DNA of 64,000 nucleotides from NCBI GenBank assembly GCA_017399105.1, contig JAFQEJ010000055.1, forward strand, positions 1 to 64,000, read 5' to 3'. This document shows, piece by piece, positions 1 through 9,289 of this stretch (position 1 is its first letter; the number at the start of each line of letters is the position of its first letter). Source of the DNA: Clostridia bacterium (GTDB lineage: Bacteria; Bacillota; Clostridia; Oscillospirales; CAG-272). Made by a program: the position numbers and the translations under genes. The notes below the pieces were generated by a model, which had not been told where the DNA came from, made no database searches, and worked only from the letters and a program-made list of their open reading frames with translations.

Positions 1-141
1 ATTTGCAACAGCCCAGCCACAAAATTTTCGATTTTGTGGCGTATATTGATTGGTTCCAGGGCGTAAAACGCCCTGGAATGGCGGTCTTTGACCGTCAAAA
101 TCAATATTCAAGGGACTGTCGCATGCAAATGCGACAGTCCC
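1..141. repeat. Cloverleaf-like palindrome cluster, copy 1
   Basis: Four hairpins follow one another: 16-40 (GCCACAAAAT arm), 55-77 (CCAGGGCG arm), 81-96 (GCGGTC/GACCGTC) and 112-141 (GGGACTGTCGCAT arm). ATATTGATT near 43 and AATCAATAT near 99 form an outer stem enclosing two of them. An inverted copy lies at 4706-4864 and a degenerate one at 33170-33238. The element may continue left of the window. Confidence 0.8.
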
Positions 142-214
142 ATTTTATCTCCTTTTTCCATCATCTAATTAAAAACCCCCACCCACATAAATGCAAATTT
201 ATTCAAAATACATA

Positions 215-243
215 TTGTATTTTTTCCAAAAATATTATACAAT
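215..243 (+). promoter_or_regulatory. Probable sigma-A promoter of asnS
   Basis: TTGTAT (215-220), a 17-base spacer and TACAAT (238-243) lie about 60 bases before the asnS start in an AT-rich stretch. No T-box motif is visible between the promoter and the gene. Confidence 0.5.
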
Positions 244-301
244 ATATATTATGTATAATTATGCCCGCACAAGCGGAGAAAACAGTAAAGGAAAACGGGA
301 A

Positions 302-1696
302 ATGAAAAGAACGACAATCAAAGAAATCGCCTCCACCCCCGAAGCCTTCGGCGGAAAAACCGTCGTCGTTGCAGGATGGTGCCGTGCGATCCGCGCCAGC
401 AACCTCTTCGGCTTTATCGAACTGAATGACGGAAGCTGCTTTAAGAATCTCCAGGTCGTCTTCGAGGACGAAAAACTCGCAAACTACAAGGAGATCGCCC
501 GTCAGAATATCGGCGCGGCCCTTGTTGTTACCGGTGTGCTTACACTCACTCCCGAAGCAAAGCAGCCCTATGAGCTGAAGGCTGAAGCCATCGAAATTGA
601 GGGCGCTTCCACCCCTGACTACCCCCTCCAGAAAAAGCGCCATTCGCTGGAATTCCTGCGTACCATCGCGCACCTGCGCCCCAGAACCAATACCTTCAGC
701 GCAGTCTTCCGCGTCCGCTCTACCGCAGCTTTTGCTCTTCATAAATTCTTCAATGAGCGCAACTTCGTCTATGTCAATACCCCCATCATCACAGCCTCCG
801 ACTGTGAGGGCGCAGGCGAAATGTTCCGCGTCACCACCCTCGATCCCGAAAATCTCCCCCGCAACGAGGACGGCAGCATAAACTACGGCGAGGACTTCTT
901 CGGCAAGCCCGCAAACCTCACTGTTTCTGGTCAGCTCTCGGCTGAAACCTATGCAATGGCTTTCGCCAATGTTTATACCTTCGGCCCCACCTTCCGCGCA
1001 GAGAAGTCCAATACCCCCCGCCATGCCGCCGAGTTCTGGATGCTCGAGCCCGAAATGGCTTTCGCCGACCTCAGCGATGATATGGAAGTCATTGAGGCCA
1101 TGCTGAAATATGTCATCTCCTACCTCCTCGAGCACTGCGCCGATGAGCTCGCCTTCTTCAACTCCTTCGTCGATAAGGGCCTGCTCGAGCGCCTCAACGG
1201 TATCGTCAACAGCGACTTCGCAAGAGTCACCTACCGCGAAGCCATGAAGATCCTCGAGGAAAGCGGCGAAAAGTTCGAATATAAGATCGGCTGGGGCGAA
1301 GATCTCCAGACCGAGCATGAGCGCTACCTCACAGAGAAGCACTTCTGCCGCCCCGTATTCGTCACCGACTGGCCCCGCGATATCAAGGCATTCTATATGC
1401 GCCAGAATGACGACGGCGAGACGGTTGCCGCAGTTGACCTACTGGTTCCCGGCGTCGGCGAGCTTGTAGGCGGCTCCCAGCGTGAAGAGCGTCTCGAGCG
1501 TCTCCGGGATGCTTATAAGAAGTTCGGTCTCAACGAGGAAGACTACTGGTGGTACACAGAGCTCCGCAAGTACGGCGGCACCAAGCATGCCGGCTTCGGT
1601 CTCGGATTTGAGCGTCTCATCATGTACGTCACCGGCATGTCCAATATCCGCGACGTCGAATCCTACCCCCGCACCACCGGATCCGCAGAGTTTTAA
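302..1696 (+). CDS. asnS: Asparagine--tRNA ligase
   Basis: Class IIb aminoacyl-tRNA synthetase that charges tRNA-Asn in the cytoplasm. The 464-residue protein has an N-terminal OB-fold anticodon-binding domain (about residues 15-110) and a class II catalytic core. Motif 2 is visible as [19 protein letters not shown] and motif 3 as [15 protein letters not shown] near the C terminus; the family's NTPRH signature separates it from AspRS. ATG at 302 follows an AGGAAAACGGGAA purine stretch. The open frame runs upstream to 191, but that part is AT-rich promoter sequence and is not conserved. Leucine codons are mostly CTC, as in the other genes of the first 11 kb. The length is normal for the family. 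Confidence 0.95.
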   Translation: MKRTTIKEIASTPEAFGGKTVVVAGWCRAIRASNLFGFIELNDGSCFKNLQVVFEDEKLANYKEIARQNIGAALVVTGVLTLTPEAKQPYELKAEAIEIEGASTPDYPLQKKRHSLEFLRTIAHLRPRTNTFSAVFRVRSTAAFALHKFFNERNFVYVNTPIITASDCEGAGEMFRVTTLDPENLPRNEDGSINYGEDFFGKPANLTVSGQLSAETYAMAFANVYTFGPTFRAEKSNTPRHAAEFWMLEPEMAFADLSDDMEVIEAMLKYVISYLLEHCADELAFFNSFVDKGLLERLNGIVNSDFARVTYREAMKILEESGEKFEYKIGWGEDLQTEHERYLTEKHFCRPVFVTDWPRDIKAFYMRQNDDGETVAAVDLLVPGVGELVGGSQREERLERLRDAYKKFGLNEEDYWWYTELRKYGGTKHAGFGLGFERLIMYVTGMSNIRDVESYPRTTGSAEF

Positions 1697-1781
1697 GCTC
1701 TCGGCTTAAACGCTGACTGCTCGCTTTGCGAAACAGTACCTTCACCTCATTCATTTTTCATCATTCAGGAGTCACACACCA

Positions 1782-3062
1782 ATGGAATACGCCAAACTCT
1801 CCCCCGCCGAACTCAGCTCCGAGCTCGCCTCCCTTCGCGCCAAGTACGATGAACTCAAGTCCCAGGGACTGAAGCTCAATATGTCCCGCGGCATCCCCTG
1901 CCGCGAGCAGCTCGATATCACCCAGACCATGCTGGGCGTCATCTCCACCCCCGAGGAATGCATCGCGGAAAACGGCACCGACTGCCGCAGCTACGGTGTC
2001 CTCGACGGTATCCCCGAGGCAAAGCGCATCTTCTCGGAGATCCTCAATATCCCCGAAGCCAATATCATCGTCGCAGGCAACTCCAGCCTGAATATCATGT
2101 ACGATGCGGTTGCACGCGCCATGCTCTACGGCGTTGTGGGCAGCCCCGCACCCTGGGGTAAGCAGGGAACTATCAAGTTCCTCTGCCCCGTCCCCGGCTA
2201 TGACCGCCACTTCTCGATCTGCGAGTCGCTGGGCATCGAGATGATCAACGTCGACCTCCTCGATGACGGCCCCGATATGGATGCCGTTGAAGCCCTCGTC
2301 TCCTCGGATGCCTCCATCAAGGGTATCTGGTGCGTTCCCAAATATTCCAACCCCACCGGTACCGTCTATTCGGATGAAGTCGTCCGCCGCATGGCAAACC
2401 TCAAGCCGGCAGCTCCCGACTTCCGTATCTTCTGGGACGACGCTTATATCGTTCATGCCCTCTACGGCGCCCCCGCAAAGCAGGCAAATCTCTTCGAGGA
2501 AGCCATCAAGGCAGGCAACGAAAATATGCCCTTCATCTTCATGTCCACCTCCAAGATCTCCTTCCCCGGCTCGGGTGTTGCAGTCCTTGCCGCATCGGAT
2601 GCCAATATCGCCCAGATCAAGTCGGTCATGACCATGCAGACCATCGGCTTCGATAAGCTCAATCAGCTCCGCCACGTCCGCTTCTTCGGCAATGCCGAGG
2701 GCGTGCTGAAGCATATGGATGAGCATGCAAAGCTCCTTCGCCCCCGCTTCGAGGCTGTTCAGACCGTCTTCGAGCGCGATCTTGCCCCCGCCGGCATCGC
2801 AAGCTGGACAAAGCCCGAGGGCGGCTACTTTGTCTCCCTCGATACGCCCGACGGCTGTGCAAAGCGGGTCTATACCCTCATGTCGGAGCTGGGCGTCACC
2901 ATCACAGGCGCCGGCGCAACCTTCCCCTATAAGAAGGATCCCCGCGACCGCAACCTGAGAATCGCGCCTTCTTATCCCTCGGTTGCCGACCTCACAAAGG
3001 CACTCGAGGCACTCTGCCTCTGTGTAAAAATCGCCGCCATCGAGAAAATGCAGGCAGAATAA
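1782..3062 (+). CDS. Subgroup 1c aspartate aminotransferase-like PLP enzyme
   Basis: Fold-type I PLP-dependent aminotransferase of the Aminotran_MocR (PF12897) kind, a group with characterised aspartate aminotransferases of subgroup 1c. It probably converts aspartate and 2-oxoglutarate to oxaloacetate and glutamate. The 426-residue protein shows the family N terminus (LNMSRGIPCREQLD), a substrate/PLP region with the NPTGTVYS motif near residue 190, and the Schiff-base lysine in MSTSKISFPG at about Lys258. It lies 85 bases after asnS, so co-transcription is plausible; oxaloacetate/aspartate supply would suit the asparaginyl-tRNA and purine (purB) neighbours, but that is inference. The start ATG follows a CAGGAG site. 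No helix-turn-helix domain is present, so it is not a MocR regulator. Confidence 0.85.
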   Translation: MEYAKLSPAELSSELASLRAKYDELKSQGLKLNMSRGIPCREQLDITQTMLGVISTPEECIAENGTDCRSYGVLDGIPEAKRIFSEILNIPEANIIVAGNSSLNIMYDAVARAMLYGVVGSPAPWGKQGTIKFLCPVPGYDRHFSICESLGIEMINVDLLDDGPDMDAVEALVSSDASIKGIWCVPKYSNPTGTVYSDEVVRRMANLKPAAPDFRIFWDDAYIVHALYGAPAKQANLFEEAIKAGNENMPFIFMSTSKISFPGSGVAVLAASDANIAQIKSVMTMQTIGFDKLNQLRHVRFFGNAEGVLKHMDEHAKLLRPRFEAVQTVFERDLAPAGIASWTKPEGGYFVSLDTPDGCAKRVYTLMSELGVTITGAGATFPYKKDPRDRNLRIAPSYPSVADLTKALEALCLCVKIAAIEKMQAE

Positions 3063-3074
3063 ATATGTATCTGT

Positions 3075-3119
3075 CCCCACGCATGGGAAGCCTCATCGGT
3101 CACCATCCCATGCGTGGGG
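3075..3119 (+). terminator. Perfect inverted repeat after the aminotransferase
   Basis: CCCCACGCATGGGA (3075-3088) is repeated inverted at 3106-3119 with a 17-base loop, 13 bases after the aminotransferase stop. The tail ATTCCATTTT is only weakly T-rich, so termination is probable but not certain. Confidence 0.55.
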
Positions 3120-3194
3120 ATTCCATTTTCCGATGTGTTCAGTATATCCGCGCCCAATTGTACAATGTACTCCTAAGCAAAGAAAGGATCGCCC

Positions 3195-4625
3195 ATGAAT
3201 CACAACCGCTACGAAAGCCCCTTCTCCTCCCGTTATGCAGGCGAAGAGATGCAGTATCTCTTCTCGGATAACATGAAATTCCGCACCTTCCGCCGCCTCT
3301 GGGTCTCGCTTGCCAAAGCCGAAAAAAAACTCGGTGTCAAGATCACCGACGAGCAGATTGCAGAGCTGGAGGCACATGTGGAGGATATCGACTATGAAGC
3401 CGCCGCAGCCTATGAGAAAAAGCTCCGCCACGATGTTATGGCGCATGTCCATACCTACGGCGATGCCTGTCCAAAAGCCCGCCCCATCATCCACTATGGC
3501 GCGACCTCCTGCTATGTGGGCGATAATACCGATATGATCATCATGCGCGAAGCCCTGAAGCTGGTGCGAAGCAAGCTCCTGCGCGTCATCCGCAACCTGC
3601 GCGATTTTGCCCTGCAGTATAAAGCGCTGCCTGCTCTCGCCTATACCCATCTCCAGCCTGCGCAGCTCACCACCGTCGGCAAGCGCGCCACCCTCTGGCT
3701 CTATGAGCTTACCCTCGACCTGGAAGATCTCGATCATGTCGCCTCTTCCCTTGCTCTTCTCGGCTCCAAAGGTACCACCGGCACCCAGGCGAGCTTCCTC
3801 GAAATCTTCGAAGGCGATGCTGAAAAGGTGCGGGAAGCCGAGCGCATGATTGCCGCCGACTTCGGCTTTGAGCGCTGCGTTCCCGTCTCGGGTCAGACCT
3901 ATACCCGCAAGTTTGACAGCCGCGTCATGAATGTCCTCTCGGGCATCGCCCAGAGCGCCTATAAATTTTCCAACGATCTGCGTCTGCTCCAGTCCTTCAA
4001 GGAGATGGAAGAGCCCTTCGAGAAGAATCAGATCGGCTCCTCCGCCATGCCCTATAAGCGCAACCCCATGCGCTGTGAGCGCATCTCCGCTCTCGCCCGC
4101 TATGTCATCTCCGATTCGATCAATCCCGCTGTTACCGCCTCCACCCAGTGGTTCGAGCGCACCCTCGATGACTCGGCGAACAAGCGCATCGCCATGAGCG
4201 AAGCCTTTCTCGCTGTCGATTCCATCCTTAATATATATATGAATGTCACAAGCGGCATTGTCGTCTATCCGAAGATCATTGAACAGCGCGTCATGCGTGA
4301 GCTTCCCTTTATGGCAAGCGAAAATATCATGCTCGATGCCGTCAAGCGGGGCGGCGATCGGCAGAATCTCCACGAGCGTATCCGCCTGCTCTCCATTGAA
4401 GCCGGCAAGCGCGTCAAGGAGGAAGGCCTCGATAACAACCTTATCGACCTCATCTGCGCCGATCCTTCCTTCGGTCTCACCCGAGAAGAGATCGAAGCGC
4501 ATCTCAACCCCGGCAGCTACATCGGCAGAAGCGCCGAGCAGGTCGACGAATTTCTCGCCGGTACGGTAGATCCCATCCTCGCCGCAGGAGATGAAATCGC
4601 CGCTGAAACCGAAATTAAGGTGTAG
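3195..4625 (+). CDS. purB: Adenylosuccinate lyase
   Basis: Fumarase/aspartase-superfamily enzyme of purine synthesis. It cleaves SAICAR to AICAR plus fumarate and adenylosuccinate to AMP plus fumarate. The 476-residue protein contains the superfamily signature GSSAMPYKRNPMRCE at about residue 280 and the conserved THLQPAQLTTVGKR helix near residue 155. Length is standard. ATG at 3195 is preceded by GAAAGGA. The gene stands alone, with no other pur genes nearby, as is common for purB in Clostridia. The long reading frame on the opposite strand is a codon-bias shadow. Confidence 0.95.
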   Translation: MNHNRYESPFSSRYAGEEMQYLFSDNMKFRTFRRLWVSLAKAEKKLGVKITDEQIAELEAHVEDIDYEAAAAYEKKLRHDVMAHVHTYGDACPKARPIIHYGATSCYVGDNTDMIIMREALKLVRSKLLRVIRNLRDFALQYKALPALAYTHLQPAQLTTVGKRATLWLYELTLDLEDLDHVASSLALLGSKGTTGTQASFLEIFEGDAEKVREAERMIAADFGFERCVPVSGQTYTRKFDSRVMNVLSGIAQSAYKFSNDLRLLQSFKEMEEPFEKNQIGSSAMPYKRNPMRCERISALARYVISDSINPAVTASTQWFERTLDDSANKRIAMSEAFLAVDSILNIYMNVTSGIVVYPKIIEQRVMRELPFMASENIMLDAVKRGGDRQNLHERIRLLSIEAGKRVKEEGLDNNLIDLICADPSFGLTREEIEAHLNPGSYIGRSAEQVDEFLAGTVDPILAAGDEIAAETEIKV

Positions 4626-4705
4626 TGCAATCAGGAGACCAATTTTTGTAGGGGGCGACGTCCCCGACGCTCCGACTTCTAACGGTTATGCAGGGTATAA
4701 ACAAA

Positions 4706-4864
4706 GGGACTGTCGCATGCAAATACGACAGTCCCTTGAATATTGATTTTGCCGGTCAAAGACCGCCATTTCAGGGCGTAAAACGCCCTGAAACCAAGCA
4801 ATATACGCCACAAAATCGAAAATTTTGTGGCTGGGCTGTTGTAAATTTTTCATTTGCAACAGCC
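4706..4864. repeat. Cloverleaf-like palindrome cluster, copy 2 (inverted)
   Basis: Reverse-complement copy of the element at 1-141, with the same order of hairpins (GGGACTGTCGCAT, GGTCAAAGACC, CAGGGCG/CGCCCTG, GCCACAAAAT) and a few substitutions, several falling in loops or as paired changes. With copy 1 it frames the asnS-purB segment in inverted orientation. Confidence 0.85.
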
Positions 4865-4892
4865 TCCTGCTTTTTTATTGGATCAAATCGGT

Positions 4893-4928
4893 GAGAGAGC
4901 GGTACGCCGAGGGCGGCGTCTCCTACCG
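4893..4928 (+). repeat. REP-like hairpin, copy 1
   Basis: GAGAGAGCGGTACGCCGAGG...CGGCGTCTCCTACCG. Member of the family whose consensus reads GTTAGGGAGCGGGACGCCGA followed by GGGCGGCGTCCCCTACCG. Confidence 0.8.
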
Positions 4929-4942
4929 GTTTATTCTGCAGA

Positions 4943-5278
4943 TTATCTGTAATATGTATAATAGGCAATGACCGTTCTCATCTCACCGCCGTGCTCCAGA
5001 TCGGGACCGGTGAGGATTGCTCCGTCCAGTGAGAGCAGCTCGGATGCCTTCAGCTCGTCAATTTCACAGCGGAAGACAATATCCGCCGAGGAAAAGAGAA
5101 TCAGCTTTCCGTCGCGCAGTGTGATCGAGCCTTCGCGGCCAATGATAATGTCCACGTTGTCGATGCGCTCGGTTGCATACTTGATGTGCCGCCCGTCCAG
5201 CTTTGCCGCCATCTCACGGCGGAATGCCACCGAATTTTCATCCTTTTTTACATTTTTTCGCTTGAAGAGCCCGAACAT
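4943..5278 (-). CDS. Conserved hypothetical protein, 111 aa
   Basis: Short soluble protein beginning MFGLFKRKNVKK with a basic N terminus, followed by a mixed beta-rich domain containing DIIIGREGSITLRDGKLIL and ADIVFRCEIDELKASELLSL. The pattern suggests a small PH-like or beta-barrel fold, but I do not recognise a family. ATG at 5278 is preceded on this strand by GAGGTGG at good spacing, supporting translation. It is transcribed opposite to its neighbours and diverges from the ABC transporter gene. Function unknown. Confidence 0.65.
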   Translation of the reverse strand: MFGLFKRKNVKKDENSVAFRREMAAKLDGRHIKYATERIDNVDIIIGREGSITLRDGKLILFSSADIVFRCEIDELKASELLSLDGAILTGPDLEHGGEMRTVIAYYTYYR

Positions 5279-5447
5279 ACAGCCACCTCATATCCGCCAT
5301 CACCATAATTTGTGGAAATACACCAACAGTATATCATAAATAGATGAAAAATGGAAGTGCTTTTCGTCAATTTCATAAAATAATGCCCTCAAAATTTTGC
5401 TCGAAATAAAAAATCTCCACATTTTTTCATAAATTTTTCATAACCTC

Positions 5448-5475
5448 TTGACATGCCCTGCCAATGTGGTATATT
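5448..5475 (+). promoter_or_regulatory. Sigma-A promoter of the ABC/DUF1854 cassette
   Basis: Perfect -35 TTGACA (5448-5453), 16-base spacer and TATATT (5470-5475), about 50 bases before the start of the first ABC gene. Confidence 0.7.
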
Positions 5476-5525
5476 ATATTAAGACAAAAACGGAACGCCG
5501 TAATAAGGAAAGAAAGGGTGATCCT

Positions 5526-8213
5526 ATGCTTCCGCTTGACAGACTGACCGATGAAGCCCGCGAAGGCTTCGCCCACCACGGTATCAATGAAGAAAATCTG
5601 ACCCTCGCCATTGCTCTCGACCTTGATACCAAAGGCAGCTTCGGTGAGACATGGCTTGCTGTGGATAAGGACAAGCTCCTGCTCTACTGCATGTCAATCA
5701 CAAGCGATGCCGAGCTGCTGGAAAAACGCAAGCAGGCAAGAGCCGACCAGGCTAAGGGAAAAAAGATCAAGGAGGATATCCTCCGCATCCCCGACCTGTT
5801 CAAAAACGCAGAATTTACAACCTACAACCTGAAGGAAGTCACCAACGCCTACATCGATAACTTTGTCTCCTCCAACCGCCTCCTTGCCAAGCGGGGAGTC
5901 ACCGAGGAGAGCAAGGGCGAAACCATCATCATCGCCTACTCCACCAACGCAAGAAAGAAGAAGCTCTTCGCCTTCGTTGACCTGATAGAGCGCATCACAA
6001 ACGGCGATGATGTCAAGGAAGACGACGCCATCTTTGAACAGTTCAACGCGAAATGCCCCAAGTGCGGCACCGTTTATCCCGACCAGAACCGCCGCATCTG
6101 CGAAAAATGTACCCAGAACGGCGCGGTTTTCAAGAGGCTGATGAATTACCTCTATGCCTTCAAGCCTCAGCTGATCACCGTCGTCATCTGTATGCTCCTC
6201 TCCTCGGCAATCTCGCTGGTCAACCCGATGATCTCCCGCTTCCTGCTGGATGATATCATCGCAGACCCCGCACTGCTCTTTGAGGACGGCATTCCCGCTC
6301 CCCTAACCGAGATGATTACCGAAGCAGAAGAAGCCTCCGAAGCCGCAAAGCAGGCAATTCTTGATGCGGGAGGAAGCGAAGAGGATGCAGTTGCAGCCGG
6401 CGAAGCTGCATCTGCCGCTCTCATCGACCGCACCTATCTCGCCGAGCAGACAGCGCTCCCCGGTGTCATCTTCGAGGATGGCATCTCCGCCGAGCTTGCC
6501 TCCGAGCTTGCACAGGGCAAGGTCGATAAAAAGGGCATCCACGACATCTCCCTCGAGCTGGCAGTCACCATTGCCGAATATGAGCTTGTGGGCTGCCGTG
6601 TGGTCGGTACATATCATGAGCTTCACTGGGTTTGGATTGCCATCGGCATCATGTTCGGACTTGCCGTCTTCTCGATTGCAGTCAGCATTACCCAGAACCG
6701 CACCAACGCTCACATGTCCACCCGCGTTACGCTGAACATGAAGCTGGACATCTTCACCGCCATGCAGAAGCTGTCCCTCTCCTTCTTCAATAACAACCAG
6801 ACCGGCCGCCTCATCACAAGAGTCAACTACGATGCTGACCGCATCCGTGCCTTCTTCATCGACGGTGTGCCCAATCTGATCATCAACAGCCTGAACATCA
6901 TCGGCCTTACCGTGATCTGTCTCCTCCTCAACTGGAAGATGACGGTCATCGTGTTCCTTCCCGTGCCGATCATCGTCTGCATTTTCAAGTTCATGCTGCC
7001 CAAGCTCTGGAGAATGTACTCCAAGAGCTGGCGCCGCTCCTCCGCACTCAATGCAGTGCTGGGCGATTCGCTCAACGGTATCCGCGTGGTCAAGGCATTC
7101 GCAAAGGAAGCCGAGGAATCCAACCGCTTCTATACCTACAGCGAAAAGCAGTACAAGGCAAATCTTGATGTCAACAAGGTCTCGCTGACTATCTTCCCCC
7201 TGATCGGTCTGCTCATCGGTATCTCCAGTAATATCATCTGGGGTGTCGGCGGCTTCTCGATTATGGGCGGAACCATGACCTACGGTGACTTCAACATGTT
7301 CTTCGGCTATATCGGTATGATCTTCGCGCCCCTCTCCTTCTTCACTCAGTTCCTCGATCAGCTCACCGATACCGCCAACTGTGCTCAGCGTATGTTCGAG
7401 ATCATCGACACCGTCCCCGAGGTTTCGGAAGCTCTCGATGCCGTCGCCATCGACCGCATCAAGGGCGACATCGAGTTCAAGAAGGTCTGCTTCCACTATG
7501 CAGCCAACCGTCCCATCCTCAAGAATGTATCCTTCAAGATTCATGCGGGCGACCACATCGGACTTGTGGGACACACAGGCTCTGGTAAGAGTACCATTGC
7601 AAACCTGATCAACCGTCTCTATGATGTTATCTCGGGCTCGATCTCCATCGACGGCGTGAACGTTCGTCAGATCAAGAGCGAGTCACTCAGAAAGAATATT
7701 GCCATCGTTTCTCAGGAAATCTTCCTCTTCAAGGGCACCATCGCCGACAACATCCGCTATGCGCGCCCCGATGCTACCATGGATGAGATCATTGCCGCGG
7801 CAAGAGTTGCCAACGCCCACGACTTCATCCTCAATCTTCCCGACGGCTATGAGACCGTAGTCGGAACCGGCTCCCGCTCTCTCTCGGGCGGCGAAAAGCA
7901 GCGAATCTCCATCGCCCGCGCCGTTCTCCTCGATCCCTCGGTGCTCATTCTCGATGAAGCCACCGCCGCCATGGATACCGAAACCGAGCGTCTCATTCAG
8001 GATTCGCTCAACGCACTGATCCAGGGCAAGACCACCATTACCATCGCCCACCGTCTCTCCACATTGAAGGACTGCAACTACCTCTTCGCCATCGAAAACG
8101 GCGAGATTGCCGAGGAAGGCAGCCACACCGAGCTCATCGCCAAGAAGGGTCTCTACTACAAGCTCTACACCCTCCAAAGCGAAGCCATGAAAAAAGTCAT
8201 CCAAGGCATGTAA
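5526..8213 (+). CDS. ABC exporter with zinc ribbon and large loop insertion
   Basis: Fused permease-ATPase ABC exporter (895 aa, much longer than the usual 580-620). Order: an N-terminal domain of about 170 residues of unknown fold; a Cys4 zinc ribbon (CPKCGTVYPDQNRRICEKC, about residues 176-194); a first membrane helix; an acidic alanine-rich insertion of about 140 residues between the first two membrane helices, probably extracytoplasmic; the remaining ABC membrane domain; and a complete ATPase domain with Walker A GHTGSGKST (about 680), Q-loop SQEIFLF, signature LSGGEKQR and Walker B VLILDEATA with the catalytic Glu. ATG 5526 follows GGAAAGAAAGGGTG. It pairs with the second ABC gene at 9290, which shares the ribbon and ABC core, so a heterodimer is likely. 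DUF1854-linked transporters of this kind are known near cyanophycin genes in some bacteria; the substrate here is unknown. Confidence 0.85.
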   Translation: MLPLDRLTDEAREGFAHHGINEENLTLAIALDLDTKGSFGETWLAVDKDKLLLYCMSITSDAELLEKRKQARADQAKGKKIKEDILRIPDLFKNAEFTTYNLKEVTNAYIDNFVSSNRLLAKRGVTEESKGETIIIAYSTNARKKKLFAFVDLIERITNGDDVKEDDAIFEQFNAKCPKCGTVYPDQNRRICEKCTQNGAVFKRLMNYLYAFKPQLITVVICMLLSSAISLVNPMISRFLLDDIIADPALLFEDGIPAPLTEMITEAEEASEAAKQAILDAGGSEEDAVAAGEAASAALIDRTYLAEQTALPGVIFEDGISAELASELAQGKVDKKGIHDISLELAVTIAEYELVGCRVVGTYHELHWVWIAIGIMFGLAVFSIAVSITQNRTNAHMSTRVTLNMKLDIFTAMQKLSLSFFNNNQTGRLITRVNYDADRIRAFFIDGVPNLIINSLNIIGLTVICLLLNWKMTVIVFLPVPIIVCIFKFMLPKLWRMYSKSWRRSSALNAVLGDSLNGIRVVKAFAKEAEESNRFYTYSEKQYKANLDVNKVSLTIFPLIGLLIGISSNIIWGVGGFSIMGGTMTYGDFNMFFGYIGMIFAPLSFFTQFLDQLTDTANCAQRMFEIIDTVPEVSEALDAVAIDRIKGDIEFKKVCFHYAANRPILKNVSFKIHAGDHIGLVGHTGSGKSTIANLINRLYDVISGSISIDGVNVRQIKSESLRKNIAIVSQEIFLFKGTIADNIRYARPDATMDEIIAAARVANAHDFILNLPDGYETVVGTGSRSLSGGEKQRISIARAVLLDPSVLILDEATAAMDTETERLIQDSLNALIQGKTTITIAHRLSTLKDCNYLFAIENGEIAEEGSHTELIAKKGLYYKLYTLQSEAMKKVIQGM

Positions 8214-8214
8214 A

Positions 8215-8262
8215 AGCCGCGCATGCAGTATGTGCGATTTTGAATATGCAGACAGCGCGGCT
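8215..8262 (+). terminator. Inverted repeat directly after the first ABC gene
   Basis: AGCCGCGC (8215-8222) pairs with GCGCGGCT (8255-8262) right after the stop codon. No T-tract follows, so it may act as an mRNA-stabilising or attenuating hairpin rather than a terminator. Confidence 0.35.
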
Positions 8263-8330
8263 CACGAAAACGCTTTGAGGAGCAAGCTCCTCATCGCCTA
8301 CGGCGCACAGTGTTTTCCAAAACGAGTGCG

Positions 8331-8405
8331 AGTCGGGGCGGCAGCGCCGCCGGGCAATATCGGCGTTAGGAATACGAAGCCGTATCTGCACACCACGAGG
8401 GTGGC
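8331..8405 (+). repeat. CGTTAGGAATAC/CCACGAGGG repeat, copy a
   Basis: Contains GTCGGGGCGGCAGCGCCGCC, GGGCAATATCGGCGTTAGG and ACCACGAGGG in that order. Related copies are at 21787, 52944, 55658, 56734 and 59032. The gap 8214-8567 holds only this, the preceding hairpin and one REP copy. Confidence 0.75.
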
Positions 8406-8460
8406 GTTATGCGAAGGATAGGTAAGATTTACCCACAAACAATAAATTTCGCTGTATCTG

Positions 8461-8496
8461 GTAGGGGACGCCGCCCTCGGCGTACCGCTCCCTAAC
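8461..8496 (-). repeat. REP-like hairpin, copy 2
   Basis: GTAGGGGACGCCGCCCTCGG followed by CGTACCGCTCCCTAAC; reverse-complement orientation of the REP family. Confidence 0.8.
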
Positions 8497-8567
8497 GCTT
8501 CGTTATAGTAAAAATTCCATTTGTTCCTCTCTCCCCCACGTTATACTAAGAAAGGTAGGTTACCCAT

Positions 8568-9218
8568 ATGGCTGCCAACGATAAGGATAACAAGACCACC
8601 AAAAAGGACGACGCTCCCGCAAAGGAAGCTCCCAAGAAAAACGCCATCCTCGAAGAGGATGAAGATATGGACGCCGGCGATCTGATTCTCGCCAATGAGC
8701 GCGTCTCCATTCCCCTCAACATGCAGAACGCAAAATTCACCCGCTCCCAGGGCAATCTCGTCTCGCTCACCCTCAAGAAGGATGACGGCGAGGAGGAATT
8801 CTTCGAGCGCGTGGTTGTTCTCCGTGCCTTCCCCATCACCAATCCCTCCGAATTCCTCTCTGTCCGTGAGCCCGACAGCAAGAAAATGGGACGCGGCAAG
8901 GAAATCGGCATGATCCGCTATATGTCCGACTTCGACGAAGCGACCCAGAAGCTTTTACTTGAAGAGCTTGACCGCCGCTACTTCTCCCCCCAGATCCTCA
9001 AAATCCACTCGGTCAAGGAAAAGTTCGGCTACTCCTACTGGGACAGCGAAACCACCGCAGGACATGTCACCTTCATCCTCAACAACCCCTTCTCCAACAT
9101 CCGCCTCTTTGAGGACGGCAGAATCTTTATCAACGACATCGATGGCAACAGCTTTGAGATCGCCGATCCCAAGAAGCTCGACGCCGCAAGCTATCGTAAG
9201 ATCGAGCTTTACCTGTAA
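8568..9218 (+). CDS. DUF1854 family protein
   Basis: A 216-residue soluble protein. A charged Lys/Asp-rich tail of about 45 residues precedes a DUF1854 domain, recognisable from FFERVVVLRAFPITNPSEFL, GKEIGMIRYMSDFD and the C-terminal IFINDIDGNSFEIADPKKLD. The DUF is known to co-occur with ABC exporters that carry extra N-terminal regions, including some cyanophycin-associated loci; its molecular role is not established. It sits between two such transporters, each with a zinc ribbon, so it is likely a cytoplasmic partner or regulator (inference). ATG 8568 has AAAGGTAGG upstream. No cyanophycin synthetase or cyanophycinase lies in the window. Confidence 0.8.
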   Translation: MAANDKDNKTTKKDDAPAKEAPKKNAILEEDEDMDAGDLILANERVSIPLNMQNAKFTRSQGNLVSLTLKKDDGEEEFFERVVVLRAFPITNPSEFLSVREPDSKKMGRGKEIGMIRYMSDFDEATQKLLLEELDRRYFSPQILKIHSVKEKFGYSYWDSETTAGHVTFILNNPFSNIRLFEDGRIFINDIDGNSFEIADPKKLDAASYRKIELYL

Positions 9219-9234
9219 AGTTTCGATTTACCGA

Positions 9235-9258
9235 GGTTAAGGTTTCCGCATCTTAACC
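9235..9258 (+). promoter_or_regulatory. Hairpin between DUF1854 gene and second ABC gene
   Basis: GGTTAAG (9235-9241) pairs with CTTAACC (9252-9258) in the 71-base spacer, with no T-run after it. It may modulate expression of the downstream gene. Confidence 0.35.
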
Positions 9259-9289
9259 TTCATCACAGTAAGAAAGGTTTGGTAAAACC

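Noticed and set aside
144..301. T-box riboswitch before asnS
   Set aside because: No specifier stem or T-box core sequence is visible; the region is an AT-rich promoter.
203..1342. Long antisense reading frame opposite asnS (379 codons), and similar ones opposite the aminotransferase, purB, the ABC genes and gyrA
   Set aside because: They mirror real genes with strong codon bias, have cysteine-rich or acidic nonsense composition and no ribosome sites.
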